DNA of 64,000 bases from Heliomicrobium gestii (GCF_009877435.1 NZ_WXEX01000010.1:1-64000), one strand, 5' to 3'. Counted from the first letter of the stretch, positions 16,917 to 26,067 are shown. Program-made: numbers and translations. The notes: a model not told the origin generated them from the sequence alone.

Positions 16917-18539
16917 ATGACAGAAAACAAGAACATAGCAAATGATCAAGACAAGGCGAATGACAAGGTGAAATTTGGCGCGATCGATCTGAGCCCGAAA
17001 GTGGCTAAGGCCATCTTTGACATGGGTTTTGAAGAACCTTCTCCCATCCAGGCCAAGGCGATCCCCGTCATCATGCAGGGCAAGGACCTGATCGGCCAGG
17101 CGCAGACGGGCACCGGCAAGACGGCCACCTTCGGTATCCCCATGGCTGAAGCGCTGAATCCTCGCGACGGCCGGGTGCAGGCCCTCGTGTTGTGCCCCAC
17201 TCGGGAATTGGCCATCCAGGTTGCCCAAGAGATCAGCAAGATCGGCCGTCTCAGCGACCTCAAGTCCCTGCCTGTCTATGGTGGACAGTCCATCGACCGC
17301 CAGATTCGGGCGCTCCGCTATGGCGTTCAAGTCGTCATCGGCACACCGGGCCGGATCCTCGATCACCTGAGCCGCAAGACACTGCGCCTGAACAACGTGC
17401 GCATGGTCGTCCTTGATGAAGCCGATGAGATGCTCGACATGGGCTTCATCGAAGACATTGAAGCCATCATCAAGGAAACGCCCGAAGACCGGCAGACGCT
17501 GCTCTTCTCGGCCACCATGCCGGGCCCGATCCAGCAACTGGCCCGCCAGTACATGAAAGAGCCTGAGTTTGTCACCATATCCCGGGACAAGCTGACCGTT
17601 CCCCTCATCGAACAGGTCTATTACGAGTGCAAGGAATCGCAGAAGGTGGACGCACTCTGCCGCATTCTCGACATGGAGGAGATCGGGTCGTCGATCATCT
17701 TCTGCCGCACCAAACGCGGTGTCGACGAACTGGTCGCCGCCCTGGAGACGCGCGGCTATTTTGCCGAGGGGTTGCACGGCGATCTCACCCAGGCCCAGCG
17801 GGACCGGGTGATGAAGAAGTTCCGCGACGGCAAGGCCGAACTGCTCATCGCCACCGACGTGGCTGCCCGCGGCTTGGACGTGGAAAATGTGACCCATGTC
17901 ATCAACTATGACATCCCGCAGGATCCCGAGTCCTATGTTCACCGTATCGGTCGAACCGGCCGCGCCGGCCGCAAGGGCATCGCCATCACGCTGATCAACT
18001 ACCGTGAATACCGCCAGTTGAAACTCATCGAACGGGTCACCAAAGCCCGCATCCAGCGGCGCGATCTGCCCTCCATGGCTGACATCGTTGAACGGCAGAA
18101 AGAAGCCCACAAGATGAAAATCGTCAAGCTCCTTGACGCCGGCCATTTTGGCGAGTACAAGAGCATCATCAGCGAACTGGCCGAAGATTATGATCCGATG
18201 GAGATCGCTGCGGCCACTCTCAAACTGCTTGTCGAAGGCCCCGAAGTCCAAACCGAGAAAGAAGAGGCCCCTGAATTCGGCAACACCGGCGCCGAACCGG
18301 GCATGGTCCGACTGTTCATGAATATCGGCCGCGCCCAGGGCATTCGTCCCCAGGACATCGTGCGCGCTGTCGCCGAAGAGGCTGGCATCCCCGGCAACGT
18401 GATCGGCGTCATTAACATCTATGACAAGTTCACCTTTGTGGAAGTGCCCGAAGATGTGGCTGGCCGTGTCATGGGCGTTATGCACCAGAATATGATCAAA
18501 GGCCGCAAGATCAGCGTCGAACCGGCCAAAGCCCGCTAA
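16917..18539 (+). CDS. DEAD-box RNA helicase with DbpA-type RNA-binding domain
   Basis: A 540-aa ATP-dependent RNA helicase of the CshA/DbpA group. Q motif near 20-45, Walker A AQTGTGKT (62-69), PTREL, GTPGR, DEAD (166-169), SAT, then the second RecA-like domain with the HRIGRTGR motif. The C-terminal ~80 residues form a DbpA-like RNA-recognition domain, which in related proteins (DbpA, YxiN, CsdA) targets structured RNA such as 23S rRNA. ATG 16917 has AAGGAG 6-7 nt upstream. RNase Y (22.7 kb) and RNase J (52.7 kb) are encoded in the same window; participation in an RNA-degradation complex is possible but inferred only from knowledge of Bacillus CshA. Confidence 0.95.
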   Translation: MTENKNIANDQDKANDKVKFGAIDLSPKVAKAIFDMGFEEPSPIQAKAIPVIMQGKDLIGQAQTGTGKTATFGIPMAEALNPRDGRVQALVLCPTRELAIQVAQEISKIGRLSDLKSLPVYGGQSIDRQIRALRYGVQVVIGTPGRILDHLSRKTLRLNNVRMVVLDEADEMLDMGFIEDIEAIIKETPEDRQTLLFSATMPGPIQQLARQYMKEPEFVTISRDKLTVPLIEQVYYECKESQKVDALCRILDMEEIGSSIIFCRTKRGVDELVAALETRGYFAEGLHGDLTQAQRDRVMKKFRDGKAELLIATDVAARGLDVENVTHVINYDIPQDPESYVHRIGRTGRAGRKGIAITLINYREYRQLKLIERVTKARIQRRDLPSMADIVERQKEAHKMKIVKLLDAGHFGEYKSIISELAEDYDPMEIAAATLKLLVEGPEVQTEKEEAPEFGNTGAEPGMVRLFMNIGRAQGIRPQDIVRAVAEEAGIPGNVIGVINIYDKFTFVEVPEDVAGRVMGVMHQNMIKGRKISVEPAKAR

Positions 18540-18600
18540 AACCGGATAAGGGCCGGCCTGTCCGGCCCCTCCGGGCTTAGGGGGAGAGGGGGAGCAAAGC

Positions 18601-19356
18601 ATGCAATGGAATCGGCGCAACCAGGCCATCGCCGTGGTGACCCTTGTCTGCTTTTTCATCGGCCTCTCCACGACGGTCCAGTGGCGCACTCAGACGGAGA
18701 TCGTCCGCCAGTCCTCAGCCGCTTCCGTTGACGAACTGACGTCGACGCTGATTCAGACGGAGCGATCCAAGGAGGCGCTGGCTGCCCAGCTCATGGAACT
18801 GAAAGGCCAGTTGGAAAAATACCGCGAAGGGGAAAATTCGAAACAGGCCCTTCAGCAGTCCATCGAAAAGACACGGATCAACGCAGGGCTGACACGCGTC
18901 GATGGCCCGGGTGTCGTGATCACCCTTAACGACAGCCCCAGAGCGCAACAATTCGATACCATCCGCAAGGACGACCCAAACAACTACTTCATTCACGATG
19001 CCTACCTGCGGGAACTGGTGAACACCCTCTGGACCGGCGGCGCCGAAGCGATCAGCATCAATGACCAGCGGCTGATCAGCACCTCGGAGATCTTCTGTGG
19101 CGGAACGACCATCTTCGTCAACCGCGAGTACATCACGCCGCCCTTTGTCATCAGCGCCGTCGGCGACCCGAAAACACTGACGGCTTCCGTCAATATGGCG
19201 ATGACGACACTCTTTTTGAAAAACCTGCGCCAGCAGTATGGCATCGTCTTTGATGTCGTTCCCAGCGAAAGCATCCAGCTCCCCGCCTACCGGGGAGAAA
19301 TCAAGTTTCAATACGCCAAAGCGGTCCAGGACAACCAGGCGGGGACACAGCCATGA
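18601..19356 (+). CDS. DUF881 family protein, first copy
   Basis: A 251-aa single-pass membrane protein. Hydrophobic segment at about residues 9-24, a coiled-coil stretch (about 45-90), then the DUF881 domain (about 95-245) with the GPGVVITLND and GGAEAISINDQR signatures. DUF881 proteins (Bacillus YlxW/YlxX) sit in division and cell-wall gene clusters or near recA; their function is unknown. ATG 18601 follows GGGGGAGAGGGGGAGC. Its TGA overlaps the ATG of the second DUF881 gene (ATGA). Confidence 0.9.
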   Translation: MQWNRRNQAIAVVTLVCFFIGLSTTVQWRTQTEIVRQSSAASVDELTSTLIQTERSKEALAAQLMELKGQLEKYREGENSKQALQQSIEKTRINAGLTRVDGPGVVITLNDSPRAQQFDTIRKDDPNNYFIHDAYLRELVNTLWTGGAEAISINDQRLISTSEIFCGGTTIFVNREYITPPFVISAVGDPKTLTASVNMAMTTLFLKNLRQQYGIVFDVVPSESIQLPAYRGEIKFQYAKAVQDNQAGTQP

Positions 19357-20420
19357 ATGTGATGAACGTAAAGATGCGCTGGAAAAAGTGGCAGGTCGCC
19401 GCCACCATCGTGGCCTTGGCCCTTGGCATTCTGCTGGTCACCCAGTTTAATACGGCCACCCTGATCGCCAAGGGACGTTCCGAGATCCAGGAACGGCGCA
19501 ACTCTCTCATGGGGATCCTGGAGAAGATGGACAACGATAACGCCAGTGTGGAAAAAGAGGTGGCTCGGACCAAGGCGGAGATCGCCAAGTACGAACAAGT
19601 CGCCAAAGGGGTTGTCGGCGCCGGTCTCTCCGATGAGATCGACCGGCTGCGTATCCTCACCGGGTACTATCCCGTCAAAGGCCCCGGCATCCGCTTGACC
19701 CTCGACGATCACCTCGTGCCCAATCTTTCTTTGGATATCTTTGATTTGATGGATCTGGTCAATATCCTTCGCTACGGCGGCGCGGAAGCGATTGCCATCA
19801 ACGGCCAGCGTATCGTGGCCAACACGGAAATCTATGTTTCGGGAAACAACATTCTCGTCAATAAAACGCCGATCAGCAGCGGCCGCAATCATGTCTTTGT
19901 CATTGACGCCATCGGCAACGCCGATGAACTGTCTCGCTACCTCCAAGTCACCGACGGAAAGATCGCCAGTTTGAAAGAAAACAAGATCGATGTAAAGATC
20001 GTCAAGCAATCCGAGGTGGAGATCCCCGCCTATTCGGATACGCTTAAGTTCCGCTACGCCAAGCCTGTGCTTGACAAGGCGGCGACGATGACATCGACGG
20101 CCAGTCCAGCCGGTCTAGGTCGAAACGCCAGCGGTGATGCGGGAGCGGCCAAGATGAACCAGGCCGGTTCGAACCCGCCGGCGGCCCAGCCGGCCACTGT
20201 GCGAACGGAGGAAAGAGCAGGCAATGTCAAACCTGCCGGGACAACGGGCAGCGCTACCAGCGTTGGAACAACGGTTTCCGGGGGAACCGGCGCCAGTCCC
20301 GCCGGCGCATCAGGCTCATCCGGCGGGGCGAATCCCTCCCGCACCACCGGCGGGGGCGCGGCGACAACGGGCGCAAGCGGTCAGCGATCCGGTCAGACAA
20401 GTGGCGCCAATCCCCCCTAG
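19353..20420 (+). CDS. DUF881 family protein, second copy, with low-complexity tail
   Basis: A 355-aa paralogue of the preceding gene. Transmembrane segment at about 14-32, coiled coil (about 42-85), DUF881 domain (about 105-245, with GPGIRLTLDD and GGAEAIAINGQR). Unlike copy one, it continues with about 110 residues of Gly/Ala/Ser/Thr/Pro-rich low-complexity sequence to the C terminus, probably a flexible exported tail. The start overlaps the stop of copy one by 4 nt, so the two are co-translated and may form a hetero-oligomer (inference). Function unknown. Confidence 0.88.
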   Translation: MNVMNVKMRWKKWQVAATIVALALGILLVTQFNTATLIAKGRSEIQERRNSLMGILEKMDNDNASVEKEVARTKAEIAKYEQVAKGVVGAGLSDEIDRLRILTGYYPVKGPGIRLTLDDHLVPNLSLDIFDLMDLVNILRYGGAEAIAINGQRIVANTEIYVSGNNILVNKTPISSGRNHVFVIDAIGNADELSRYLQVTDGKIASLKENKIDVKIVKQSEVEIPAYSDTLKFRYAKPVLDKAATMTSTASPAGLGRNASGDAGAAKMNQAGSNPPAAQPATVRTEERAGNVKPAGTTGSATSVGTTVSGGTGASPAGASGSSGGANPSRTTGGGAATTGASGQRSGQTSGANPP

Positions 20421-20769
20421 CATCGCTCGCCCGGGCTGACTCTGTCCAGCCTGGGCGGCCTTCTGTCAGGGCGCGCTCAAGTGTCGAAGCGCAAAAGGAG
20501 GAAAAGCCCTGCGCGCTTTTTTTGCCGTCGACTTATCAGAGCCGGTCCGGGAAGCATGTCGCGAAGGACAGAAGGCATTGCGCAGCGCTGGTGTCAAAGC
20601 GAGTTGGGTCAACTGGACAGCCGGTTGACGCCCCAGGGCCCCCAGTACCGCATTCATCGAGAAATCCTTTTTAATTGAAAAAAATGTCCATATTGACAGA
20701 ACGTGGCAACAAACGGTATATTCAGATCAAATCGACAGGGTTCCTAATCGAAAAAGGGGGACTTGGAAG
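20421..20769 (+). other. Intergenic region before recA with a hairpin and the recA promoter
   Basis: No convincing gene in 349 nt. A 10-bp stem with one G-U pair (gcccgggctg 20429-20438, cagcctgggc 20447-20456) just after the DUF881 gene may end that operon although its T run is weak; a second possible terminator is the self-complementary gcgcgc at 20470-20475 and 20513-20518 leading into seven T. A 65-codon open frame at 20481-20678 has no homology I recognise and poor coding character. The recA promoter occupies 20693-20722. Confidence 0.55.
20693..20722 (+). promoter_or_regulatory. Sigma-A promoter of recA
   Basis: TTGACA (20693-20698), an 18-nt spacer and TATATT (20717-20722), 48 nt before the recA ATG. 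The -35 lies in a palindrome TGTC-N6-GACA (20685-20698), a possible repressor site; a Bacillus-type LexA box GAAC-N4-GTTC is not present. Confidence 0.8.
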
Positions 20770-21807
20770 ATGGCTGGCGACAACAAACTGCAGGCGTTAC
20801 AGCAAGCGTTGAATTCGATTGAAAAGGCTTTTGGCAAAGGCTCGATCATGCGACTCGGCGAAGCGACGGCAAAACTCTCGGTGGAGATAATCCCCACCGG
20901 TTCCATCGCTTTAGACATGGCTCTCGGCATCGGCGGTGTTCCGCGAGGACGGATCGTCGAGGTTTACGGTCCTGAATCTTCCGGTAAGACGACAGTGGCC
21001 CTACATATCATCGCCGAGGCCCAGAAGATGGGCGGCATGGCGGCCTTCATCGATGCCGAGCATGCCCTCGATCCGGCCTATGCCCGCAATCTTGGCGTCG
21101 ATATTGACAACCTGCTCGTCTCCCAGCCTGACACAGGCGAACAGGCCTTGGAGATCTGCGAAGCCTTAGTCCGCTCCGGCGCCATTGATGTGGTTGTCAT
21201 TGACTCCGTCGCTGCGCTCGTTCCGAAGGCCGAGATTGACGGCGAGATGGGCGACACCCATGTGGGCTTGCAAGCGCGCCTCATGTCCCAAGCCTTGCGC
21301 AAATTGACCGGTGTCGTCTCCAAATCGAAAACCTGCTGCCTCTTCATCAACCAGATCCGTGAAAAGGTCGGCGTCATGTTCGGCAACCCCGAGACGACGC
21401 CGGGCGGACGGGCGCTCAAGTTTTACAGTTCTGTCCGGTTAGAGGTTCGCAAGGTGGAAACGCTCAAGCAGGGATCCGACATGATTGGCTCGCGCACACG
21501 GGTCAAAGTCGTAAAGAATAAGGTAGCTCCGCCCTTTAAAGTGGCTGATTTCGACATCATGTACGGTGAAGGCATTTCCCGCGAAGGCAGCCTGGTCGAC
21601 CTGGCTGTCGACATGAGTATTGTCGAAAAAAGCGGCGCTTGGTACTCTTATAAGGGCGACCGTCTGGGACAGGGCCGTGAAAACGTCAAGGAATTCCTCC
21701 GCAACCACCCCGATCTGGCGGCAGAGATCGAGAACATCATCCGCGGACGCACCGAGAGCGCCCGTATCGCCGCCACTGCCGCGCCTGCCGCAGGAGACAG
21801 CGAGTGA
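20770..21807 (+). CDS. recA: Recombinase RecA
   Basis: A 345-aa protein, full length for RecA, the ATP-dependent strand-exchange protein of recombination and SOS induction. Walker A GPESSGKT at 67-74, Walker B region [12 protein letters not shown], loop L1/L2 region with [13 protein letters not shown] and [20 protein letters not shown], and an acidic C terminus shorter than in E. coli. ATG follows GGGGGACTTGGAAG. Transcribed from its own promoter at 20693; the stop overlaps the recX start, so the two are coupled. Confidence 0.99.
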   Translation: MAGDNKLQALQQALNSIEKAFGKGSIMRLGEATAKLSVEIIPTGSIALDMALGIGGVPRGRIVEVYGPESSGKTTVALHIIAEAQKMGGMAAFIDAEHALDPAYARNLGVDIDNLLVSQPDTGEQALEICEALVRSGAIDVVVIDSVAALVPKAEIDGEMGDTHVGLQARLMSQALRKLTGVVSKSKTCCLFINQIREKVGVMFGNPETTPGGRALKFYSSVRLEVRKVETLKQGSDMIGSRTRVKVVKNKVAPPFKVADFDIMYGEGISREGSLVDLAVDMSIVEKSGAWYSYKGDRLGQGRENVKEFLRNHPDLAAEIENIIRGRTESARIAATAAPAAGDSE

Positions 21808-22382
21808 GCGCAACCAGGGGGCTCGGCTTCGGCGGCATGGGGGGCAAAAGACAAAAGGAAAAAGAAGCAATCACGCCAGAGGAGGCCTGGTCAAAGGCCC
21901 TCCTCTGGCTTTCTCGTCGTTCCCTCAGCCGTCGCGAGGTGGAGACGCGACTGAAGCGGCTTGGCCTTGCTGAGGAGAATACCGAAGAAATCCTGGAACG
22001 ACTGCGGGAAATCGGTTACCTCGATGACAGCCGTTTTGCCCGCTCCTTTGCCCGCTACCGCGTCGAAACGTCCTCCGCCGGCTCCCAGAGGCTGATGCGC
22101 GACCTGGCCGTCCGTGGCATTGAAGAGGTGGAAGCCAAAGCGGTCATCGAGGAGTTCCTCCCTGAGGCGGAGGAAGAGGCGCGAGCCCGCCGTCTCGCCG
22201 AAAAAAAACTGGCCGAATGGGCGCGCTCGGGACGATACGCTGACGGGGAAGAGCCGGCGAGAAGCCGGGACGTAGCCGCCCGTCTGGGCCGTCATTTGCA
22301 GCAAAAAGGATTTCCCTTGTCCATGATCTACCGACTGATCGACAGCCTGGAAGGGGAAGGGCGATTTACTTTTGATGTTTAG
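21804..22382 (+). CDS. recX: RecA regulator RecX
   Basis: A 192-aa RecX, a helical-repeat protein that binds along the RecA filament and limits its activity. The conserved core runs from about residue 28, with [20 protein letters not shown] and [15 protein letters not shown] signatures of the RecX repeats. The GTG start overlaps the recA TGA (GTGA), the usual recA-recX coupling. The Arg/Glu-rich composition is typical. Confidence 0.95.
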   Translation: MSATRGLGFGGMGGKRQKEKEAITPEEAWSKALLWLSRRSLSRREVETRLKRLGLAEENTEEILERLREIGYLDDSRFARSFARYRVETSSAGSQRLMRDLAVRGIEEVEAKAVIEEFLPEAEEEARARRLAEKKLAEWARSGRYADGEEPARSRDVAARLGRHLQQKGFPLSMIYRLIDSLEGEGRFTFDV

Positions 22383-22419
22383 GCCTGATGCGGTCGACGC
22401 CGACGATGCCGTGGACAAC

Positions 22420-22448
22420 TTGACACAATATCTGAAAAATATTAAAAT
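22420..22448 (+). promoter_or_regulatory. Sigma-A promoter between recX and rny
   Basis: TTGACA (22420-22425), a 17-nt spacer and TAAAAT (22443-22448) form a near-perfect vegetative promoter 300 nt upstream of the rny ATG. It would produce a long structured leader or a separate small RNA. Confidence 0.8.
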
Positions 22449-22454
22449 GGTTAA

Positions 22455-22700
22455 AGGGAAGTTAAGGTTTTCGCGGAGTTTTTCTCGCCGCTTGTGACGG
22501 GCGTTTCTTATATATTACATTCTACAGCGTTCCCTACGTGTGAGGATATAGGAGCCTCTCAACCCTCTCCGGGTGCTGTGATGGGCATATAAGAAAATAG
22601 GCGTCACAGCCTGTTTACGTCAGGCTGTGGGTCATTCGCCATAGATACAGGTGGAATGAATCCTCCCGAAACCGAGTTTCTTCTCGGTTTTTTCTATTTT
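22455..22700 (+). ncRNA. Structured leader or small RNA of unknown class upstream of rny
   Basis: From the predicted start of transcription near 22455 to the terminator at 22669-22700 there is about 245 nt without a plausible reading frame. It holds a perfect 9-bp hairpin (cacagcctg 22605-22613, caggctgtg 22621-22629) nested within GGCG/CGCC (22600-22603, 22637-22640). GCTGTGA at 22575-22581 can pair with TCACAGC at 22604-22610 instead, so two mutually exclusive folds exist, as in riboswitches and attenuators. I do not recognise a known class: no T-box core, B12, SAM, TPP, purine or c-di-GMP signature. It could be a cis-regulator of RNase Y or a trans-acting RNA such as a 6S-like RNA; sequence alone does not decide. 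Confidence 0.45.
22669..22700 (+). terminator. Intrinsic terminator upstream of rny
   Basis: An 8-bp stem (aaaccgag 22669-22676, ctcggttt 22683-22690), a 6-nt loop and a T-rich tract, ending 54 nt before the rny start. It either ends a small RNA or serves as attenuator for rny. Confidence 0.8.
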
Positions 22701-22753
22701 GCCAACTACTTCATTTTTGGTTAAGCGGAAAAGTGAGGAGGTGAAAGGACTCA

Positions 22754-24283
22754 ATGGAATGGATTATCACTGGCTTAGTGGCCGTCATCGCTTTTGTTGG
22801 CGGGATTTTTTACCGGAAGTCCATTGCGGAAGGGAAAATCGGCTCTGCCGAAGAACGGGCGCGCCAAATCGTCGACGACGCTGTAAGAGAAGCGGAAGCG
22901 AAACGTCGCGAAGCGGTGCTGGCGGCCAAGGATGAAGTTCACCAGATGCGTTCCGAGGCCGAACGGGAAAACCGGGAACGGCGCAACGAACTGCAACGTC
23001 TGGAACGTCGTCTGTTGCAAAAGGAAGAGTCCCTGGACCGGAAGATGGAATCGATGGAGCGCAAGGAAGACAACCTGCAGCGCCGTGAAGATGAAATCGA
23101 AAAACTCCGGGCCGGACTGGCGGAAACGCTGCAAAAGCAGGTCGCCGAACTGGAACGGTTGTCTGGCTTGACTTCAGAAGAGGCGCGGACGCTGCTTCTG
23201 TCCAACATTGAAGACGAAGTGAAGCATGAAGCGGCCATGATGATTAAGACGATCGAGAATCAGGCCAAGGAAGAGGCGGAAAAGCGCGCTCGCGAGATCA
23301 TTTCGCTGGCGATCCAACGCTGCGCCGCCGACCATGTGGCTGAATCGACCGTTTCTGTCGTGGCGCTGCCCAATGACGAAATGAAGGGCCGCATCATCGG
23401 CCGTGAAGGACGAAATATCCGCACCCTGGAGACGCTGACGGGCATCGATCTGATCATCGATGATACGCCGGAAGCGGTCATCCTCTCCGGTTTCGATCCC
23501 ATTCGCCGCGAGGTGGCGCGGATCGCCCTGGAGAAGCTGATCCTCGATGGCCGGATTCATCCGGCGCGGATCGAAGAAATGGTCGAGAAGGCTCAAAAAG
23601 AGGTGGAACAACGCATCCGAGAGGAAGGCGAACAGGCCACCTTCGACACGGGCATTCACGGGCTCCATCCCGAATTGATCAAGCTCCTGGGACGTCTGCG
23701 CTGGCGCACTTCCTATGGACAGAACGTGCTCAAGCACTCGATCGAAGTGGCCCACCTGGCTGGCTTGATGGCCGCCGAATTGGGTGTCGATCCCGTCCTG
23801 GCTCGCCGCGCCGGTCTGTTGCATGACATCGGCAAAGCGGTCGACCACGAGATGGAAGGCAACCACGTCAGCATCGGTATCGATCTGGCCAAAAAATACC
23901 GCGAATCGCGGGAAGTCATTCACTGCATCGCCGCCCATCACGGCGACGAAGAGGCGCGCACCATCGAGGCGGTTCTGGTTGCGGCGGCAGACGCCGTTTC
24001 AGCGGCTCGGCCTGGCGCTCGACGGGAGACCCTCGAATCCTACATCAAGCGACTGCAAAAGCTTGAGGAAATCGCCGACTCTTTTGAAGGCGTCGAGAAA
24101 GCCTTCGCCATCCAGGCCGGACGCGAGATCCGCATCATGGTCAAACCGGACAAGGTGGATGATGCAGAGTCGCTCCGCGTCGCCCGGGAAATTGTCAAAC
24201 GGATTGAATCTGAACTGGAATATCCCGGTCAAATCAAAGTCGTCGTCATTCGCGAAACCCGAGCGGTTGACTACGCCAAGTAA
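22754..24283 (+). CDS. rny: Ribonuclease Y
   Basis: A 509-aa membrane-bound endoribonuclease that initiates mRNA decay and processes riboswitch RNAs in Firmicutes. An N-terminal transmembrane segment (about 2-20) is followed by a long Glu/Arg/Lys-rich coiled coil (about 25-190), a KH RNA-binding domain (about 205-265, with [12 protein letters not shown]) and an HD domain with [12 protein letters not shown] and IAAHHGDE metal-binding residues. The length matches the Bacillus enzyme (520 aa). ATG follows GAGGAGGTG. It precedes ymdB at one gene's distance, as in most Firmicutes. It is preceded by the terminator-bearing leader described separately. Confidence 0.98.
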   Translation: MEWIITGLVAVIAFVGGIFYRKSIAEGKIGSAEERARQIVDDAVREAEAKRREAVLAAKDEVHQMRSEAERENRERRNELQRLERRLLQKEESLDRKMESMERKEDNLQRREDEIEKLRAGLAETLQKQVAELERLSGLTSEEARTLLLSNIEDEVKHEAAMMIKTIENQAKEEAEKRAREIISLAIQRCAADHVAESTVSVVALPNDEMKGRIIGREGRNIRTLETLTGIDLIIDDTPEAVILSGFDPIRREVARIALEKLILDGRIHPARIEEMVEKAQKEVEQRIREEGEQATFDTGIHGLHPELIKLLGRLRWRTSYGQNVLKHSIEVAHLAGLMAAELGVDPVLARRAGLLHDIGKAVDHEMEGNHVSIGIDLAKKYRESREVIHCIAAHHGDEEARTIEAVLVAAADAVSAARPGARRETLESYIKRLQKLEEIADSFEGVEKAFAIQAGREIRIMVKPDKVDDAESLRVAREIVKRIESELEYPGQIKVVVIRETRAVDYAK

Positions 24284-24297
24284 ACCGTTGTCAAGCG

Positions 24298-24332
24298 AAG
24301 GCCGATCCGTTGCGGATCGGCCTTCCTGTTTT
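24298..24332 (+). terminator. Rho-independent terminator after rny
   Basis: A perfect 12-bp stem (aaggccgatccg 24298-24309, cggatcggcctt 24313-24324) with a 3-nt loop and a T-rich tail, 15 nt after rny. Confidence 0.92.
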
Positions 24333-24431
24333 GCCAGCAGCTTTCTCCTAGGTTCGCGGACGAATAGGGAAGGATTTTGCCATCCTATGTAGAAACAGTT
24401 CACATTCGAATGCCGCGAGGAGTGACCCTTT

Positions 24432-24953
24432 TTGAGCTTGCGTTTTAAACAAGGACCGGAAGTGAACGGCAGCATGGGACTGTTGATCTCGATCCTGGTC
24501 CGCTATCCGGAAGTGGGCACCGTCAATTATGACCCGGCGCGCCGGGTTTTAAAGTTCACTTTTCTCCTGCAGCGCGAGAGTGGCAAGGACAAGTTGCCCG
24601 CCATCGCCGAGGGCGTCAAAACCGCGCTGGAGGTCTTTCATGAACTGGAAGGACTCTCGCCGTCGGTGACCTCTGTGGAACCGCGTGTGGGCGATGGCTT
24701 GGCCAGCCTGGAGGTCTATCGCGATGTGGAGAGCCTATCGCTGAATGAGATCGCCCTCCTGATCGATTTGCTGAATCAGCAGGCCGGGCAGGTCATCCTC
24801 TCGGAAGATGAGGGGGAGGCCTTGCAGGAAGAGGAGCGGTTGTGGCAGGAAGAACTGATCTCCCACATGCTGGACAGCCTGAAGAGCGGAGGGTATGATC
24901 AACAGGTCTATGCCTTCCGGGAAGAGGGACGGGTCATGGTCTATAATAAGTAA
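24432..24953 (+). CDS. Conserved-looking cytoplasmic protein of unknown function
   Basis: A 173-aa soluble protein that I cannot assign. It has no signal peptide or membrane segment; an alpha/beta pattern over residues 1-120 is followed by an acidic Glu-rich helix (about 120-150). The start is TTG 24432, with GAGGAG about 9 nt upstream. It lies between rny and ymdB, so it may share in RNA turnover or sporulation functions, but that is from position only. Confidence 0.75.
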   Translation: MSLRFKQGPEVNGSMGLLISILVRYPEVGTVNYDPARRVLKFTFLLQRESGKDKLPAIAEGVKTALEVFHELEGLSPSVTSVEPRVGDGLASLEVYRDVESLSLNEIALLIDLLNQQAGQVILSEDEGEALQEEERLWQEELISHMLDSLKSGGYDQQVYAFREEGRVMVYNK

Positions 24954-24995
24954 GCCATTGGACATAGATGAATCGGTTCCATGGAGAAACTGTGG

Positions 24996-25024
24996 TTGAC
25001 AGCGGCCACAGTTTCCTGCATAGT
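24996..25024 (+). promoter_or_regulatory. Candidate promoter of ymdB
   Basis: TTGACA (24996-25001), a 17-nt spacer and CATAGT (25019-25024). The spacer lies in a hairpin (aaactgtgg with ccacagttt) that could also act as a weak terminator of the preceding gene. The -10 is poor, so support is moderate. Confidence 0.45.
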
Positions 25025-25072
25025 GGGGAGACATGGCGAAAGAAAATGACGTACGTTGGAGGCCGAAGGGAT

Positions 25073-25855
25073 TTGCGCATTCTGTTTATCGGTGATATCG
25101 TCGGCAAGCCAGGGCGGCGAGCCGTTGAGTTGATGGTGCCCAAGTTGGTCCGGGAACGGGCGATCGATTTCGTCATCGCCAACGGTGAAAACGCCGCCGG
25201 CGGTAACGGCATCACGCGAGAGATCACCCACGAACTGCTCGACCGGGGGATCCATGTGCTGACCATGGGCAACCATGTCTGGGACAAACGAGAGATCCTG
25301 GACTTTATCGATAGCGAACCACGTCTCATTCGGCCGGCAAACTACCCGATGGGCGCGCCGGGGCGAGGTTGGGGCGTCTTTACCCTGCCCGATGGCAAAC
25401 GGATCGCCGTCGGCAATTTCTGCGGTCGTGTCTTTCTCGATAACCTGGATTGTCCCTTTTACGGAGTGGGCCGCATGCTCGAATCCTTGCACGGCCAGAC
25501 CGATTATGTGTTCATTGACTTTCATGGCGAGGCGACATCGGAAAAGGTGGCCTTCGGCTATCACCTGGACGGCCGCGCGACGGCGGTGGTGGGGACCCAC
25601 ACCCATGTGCAGACGGCCGATGAGCGCATCCTCGCCGGCGGTACCGCTTATATCAGTGACGTCGGCATGACAGGCCCCTATGACTCTGTGCTGGGTGTGA
25701 AGAAAGAGGCGATCCTGCGCAAATTCATCACTGGACTGCCGGTCCGCTTCGAGACGGCGACAGGGCCGTTGCAGTTCTGCGCTGTTATCATCACCTTGGG
25801 TGATAAGGGCAAAGCCACGAAGATTGAACGGGTTTTCGAAAAGTTTGAGGGGTAA
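25073..25855 (+). CDS. ymdB: YmdB family metallophosphoesterase
   Basis: A 260-aa calcineurin-like phosphoesterase of the YmdB family, in Bacillus a cyclic-nucleotide phosphodiesterase (2',3'-cAMP) affecting biofilm and motility decisions. Metal-binding motifs: GDIVGKPGR at the N terminus, NGENAAGG, GNHVWD, DFHGEATSEK and VGTHTHVQTAD. TTG 25073 (MRILFIGDIVGKPGR) is chosen because it reproduces the Bacillus N terminus and has GGAGG at 25058-25062, 10 nt upstream; ATG 25046 and an earlier start at 24968 would add unaligned residues. Close linkage with rny and spoVS matches other Firmicutes. Confidence 0.95.
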   Translation: MRILFIGDIVGKPGRRAVELMVPKLVRERAIDFVIANGENAAGGNGITREITHELLDRGIHVLTMGNHVWDKREILDFIDSEPRLIRPANYPMGAPGRGWGVFTLPDGKRIAVGNFCGRVFLDNLDCPFYGVGRMLESLHGQTDYVFIDFHGEATSEKVAFGYHLDGRATAVVGTHTHVQTADERILAGGTAYISDVGMTGPYDSVLGVKKEAILRKFITGLPVRFETATGPLQFCAVIITLGDKGKATKIERVFEKFEG

Positions 25856-25910
25856 CGGAAACACCTTCACAGGTATTCCATCGCGGTGATGAACCGTCGA
25901 TAAAACGATG

Positions 25911-25945
25911 AAAGGCGCCTCTTATGCAGGGGGCGCCTTTGTTCG
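25911..25945 (+). terminator. Rho-independent terminator after ymdB
   Basis: A 9-bp stem (aaaggcgcc 25911-25919, ggcgccttt 25932-25940) followed by gttcg. The T run is short, but the flanking A tract makes it usable in both directions. Confidence 0.7.
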
Positions 25946-26067
25946 TGCTGGATCATAATTAACAGGATAAAAATGGAGAAAATATAGATTGAAAAAAAGC
26001 AATTTTCGGTGTAATCTAGAAACACACATTAGTGGAAATTACATGAAAAAACAGGGAGGCCGTTGAC

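Noticed and set aside
18546-18575. A terminator after the DEAD-box gene (gggccggcctgtccggcccc).
   Set aside because: The hairpin is GC-rich but is followed by no T run, so it is not called as an intrinsic terminator.
16794-18689. A 631-codon open frame on the minus strand opposite cinA end and the DEAD-box gene.
   Set aside because: It is antisense to clearly conserved genes, has no ribosome site and no recognisable domain; long antisense frames are expected in high-GC DNA.
20481-20678. A 65-codon frame before recA.
   Set aside because: It overlaps a probable terminator, has no family and is very Arg-rich in a way typical of chance frames.
20699-20710. A LexA box at GAACgtggCAAC near the recA promoter.
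   Set aside because: The second half site does not match GTTC.
22640-22690. A T-box riboswitch upstream of rny, suggested by caggtgg near 22649.
   Set aside because: The conserved T-box core (GGGTGGNACCGCG) is not present and no specifier loop was found; rny is not a T-box target.
25955-26020. A sigma-H promoter for spoVS around ACAGGATAA.
   Set aside because: No GAAT-type -10 at 11-12 nt spacing; only a weak sigma-A-like alternative.
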